Below, one piece after another: positions 6,812 through 7,437 of a stretch of 7,437 bases of DNA. The DNA is from Roseiflexaceae bacterium UBA965. GTDB lineage: Bacteria; Chloroflexota; Chloroflexia; Chloroflexales; Roseiflexaceae. Position numbers and translations under genes: made by a program. The stretch's first letter is position 1; each line of letters starts with the position of its first letter. The stretch covers positions 1 through 7,437 of the forward strand of contig DBCF01000250.1 in assembly GCA_002292925.1 (NCBI GenBank). The letters run 5' to 3'. The notes beneath the pieces were generated by a model that ran no database searches, was not told where the DNA came from, and worked only from the letters and a program-made list of their open reading frames with translations.

Positions 6812-7437
6812 TTACCGCAATTCGAACGAAATCGTTACATCTACGGCAATCTGTTGTTGGCCAGTGGCCACCGGCACCGCCGCCGCATCCGCCATTGCCA
6901 TCCGGGCCATGGGCATGGGTCCATTTGATACCGACTCGCTGATGGTCATGATATCGCCCAAACTCACCCCAGCGGCACTCGCCATCGCTTCGGCCTTGGC
7001 ACGGGCAGCGGCAATCGCTTTGGTGCGCGCTTCGGCTTGTAATTTGCTAGGGTCAGCAATATCAAAGCTCAAGCCTGAAATATTGTTGGCACCCGCTTGC
7101 ACTACTTGATCCAAAACCGTACCTGCATTGGCCAAATCACGGATGACCACCACTACTGTATTGTTGACTTGATAGCCTGTGATGGTGCTGCCATTGCTCC
7201 CATACGTTGGGAAAATCGAAAAATCACTCGTTTGGATGTCTTTGGCATCTACACCAATGTTTTTGATGCTGGTCAACACCGCCGCTGTTTTGGCAGAATT
7301 ATCTTTGAGGGCATCGGCTGCACTCGCCGCCTGCGACGTCACACCCAATTGCACCGTTGCTTGATCTGGTGCGGCATAGACACTACCCGACCCCGTCACG
7401 TCGATCCGCCGTACGGGCGCCGCGGTAGTACCACCAC
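6812..7437 (-). CDS. SIMPL-domain (DUF541) protein, N-terminus outside window
   Basis: The frame is open from the right edge (codon 7435-7433) to TAA at 6814-6812, showing 208 residues. The in-frame GTG at 7399 is an internal valine: the family pattern begins upstream as RRIDVTGSGSVYAAPDQATV, so the real start and any signal peptide or lipobox are off the window. Family features are a V-T-G-x-G-x-V-x-x-x-P-D start, an Ala/Lys-rich helix (ADALKDNSAKTAAVLTSI), KDIQTSDFSIFPTY, the strand ITGYQVNNTVVVVIRDL, the second Ala-rich helix LQAEARTKAIAAARAKAEAM, and the closing strand IAVDVTISFEL. SIMPL proteins are usually exported or periplasmic/cell-surface, with poorly known roles (outer-membrane integrity, BP26/OMP28-like oligomers). 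A low-complexity Met/Ala stretch (PMPMARMAMADAAAVP) lies before the last strand. It is upstream of, and co-oriented with, galT, with a 56-base gap. Confidence 0.92.
   Translation of the reverse strand, partial: GGTTAAPVRRIDVTGSGSVYAAPDQATVQLGVTSQAASAADALKDNSAKTAAVLTSIKNIGVDAKDIQTSDFSIFPTYGSNGSTITGYQVNNTVVVVIRDLANAGTVLDQVVQAGANNISGLSFDIADPSKLQAEARTKAIAAARAKAEAMASAAGVSLGDIMTISESVSNGPMPMARMAMADAAAVPVATGQQQIAVDVTISFELR

Noticed and set aside
7397..7399. GTG as a start codon of the SIMPL gene.
   Set aside because: The frame stays open to the window edge and the residues before it (RRID) continue the family's opening strand, so the codon is an internal valine.

Overview
The window (about 55% G+C by eye) is a densely packed bacterial chromosome segment with seven protein genes. 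Five are complete and two run off the edges. I see no mobile element, CRISPR array, tRNA or rRNA. Gene content and protein style (an AMP/PPi-type pyruvate phosphate dikinase, a GT4 glycosyltransferase starting MRILMISWEYPPH, a SIMPL-domain protein, LarB/LarE) would fit a Chloroflexota bacterium. That assignment is an impression from familiarity, not a proof.

Layout. Left edge to 1150 (+): the C-terminal PEP/pyruvate domain of pyruvate phosphate dikinase (ppdK), followed by two consecutive hairpins, the second a strong intrinsic terminator. 1272-2483 (-): a GT4 glycogen-synthase-like glycosyltransferase, convergent with ppdK. 2484-2664: a divergent, A/T-rich control region with a good promoter for the glycosyltransferase, a perfect 19-bp interrupted palindrome, and a promoter so close to the next ATG that the mRNA is probably leaderless. 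2665-5131 (+): a three-gene operon, an EamA/DMT transporter, larB and larE, each pair joined by a 4-base ATGA overlap. It ends in a perfect 40-bp palindrome that can terminate transcription from both sides. 5194-6755 (-): a GNAT acetyltransferase and galT, also joined by an ATGA overlap, with galT first. 6812 to right edge (-): a SIMPL (DUF541) protein lacking its N-terminus.

How the genes work together. LarB and LarE catalyse the first two steps of nickel-pincer nucleotide (NPN) cofactor synthesis: NaAD carboxylation, then thiolation. The nickel-inserting LarC and the cofactor-using LarA racemase/epimerase are not in the window, so the pathway is split or its end lies elsewhere. The LarE carries a C-x-x-C plus one further cysteine, the pattern of the [4Fe-4S]-dependent, catalytic LarE type rather than the single-cysteine sacrificial type. 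The transporter sharing this operon is the most open functional question here. ppdK, the GT4 enzyme and galT all touch central or storage carbohydrate metabolism, but they are in separate transcription units and nothing in the sequence ties them together. ppdK also differs sharply from its neighbours in lysine codon choice (AAG instead of AAA).
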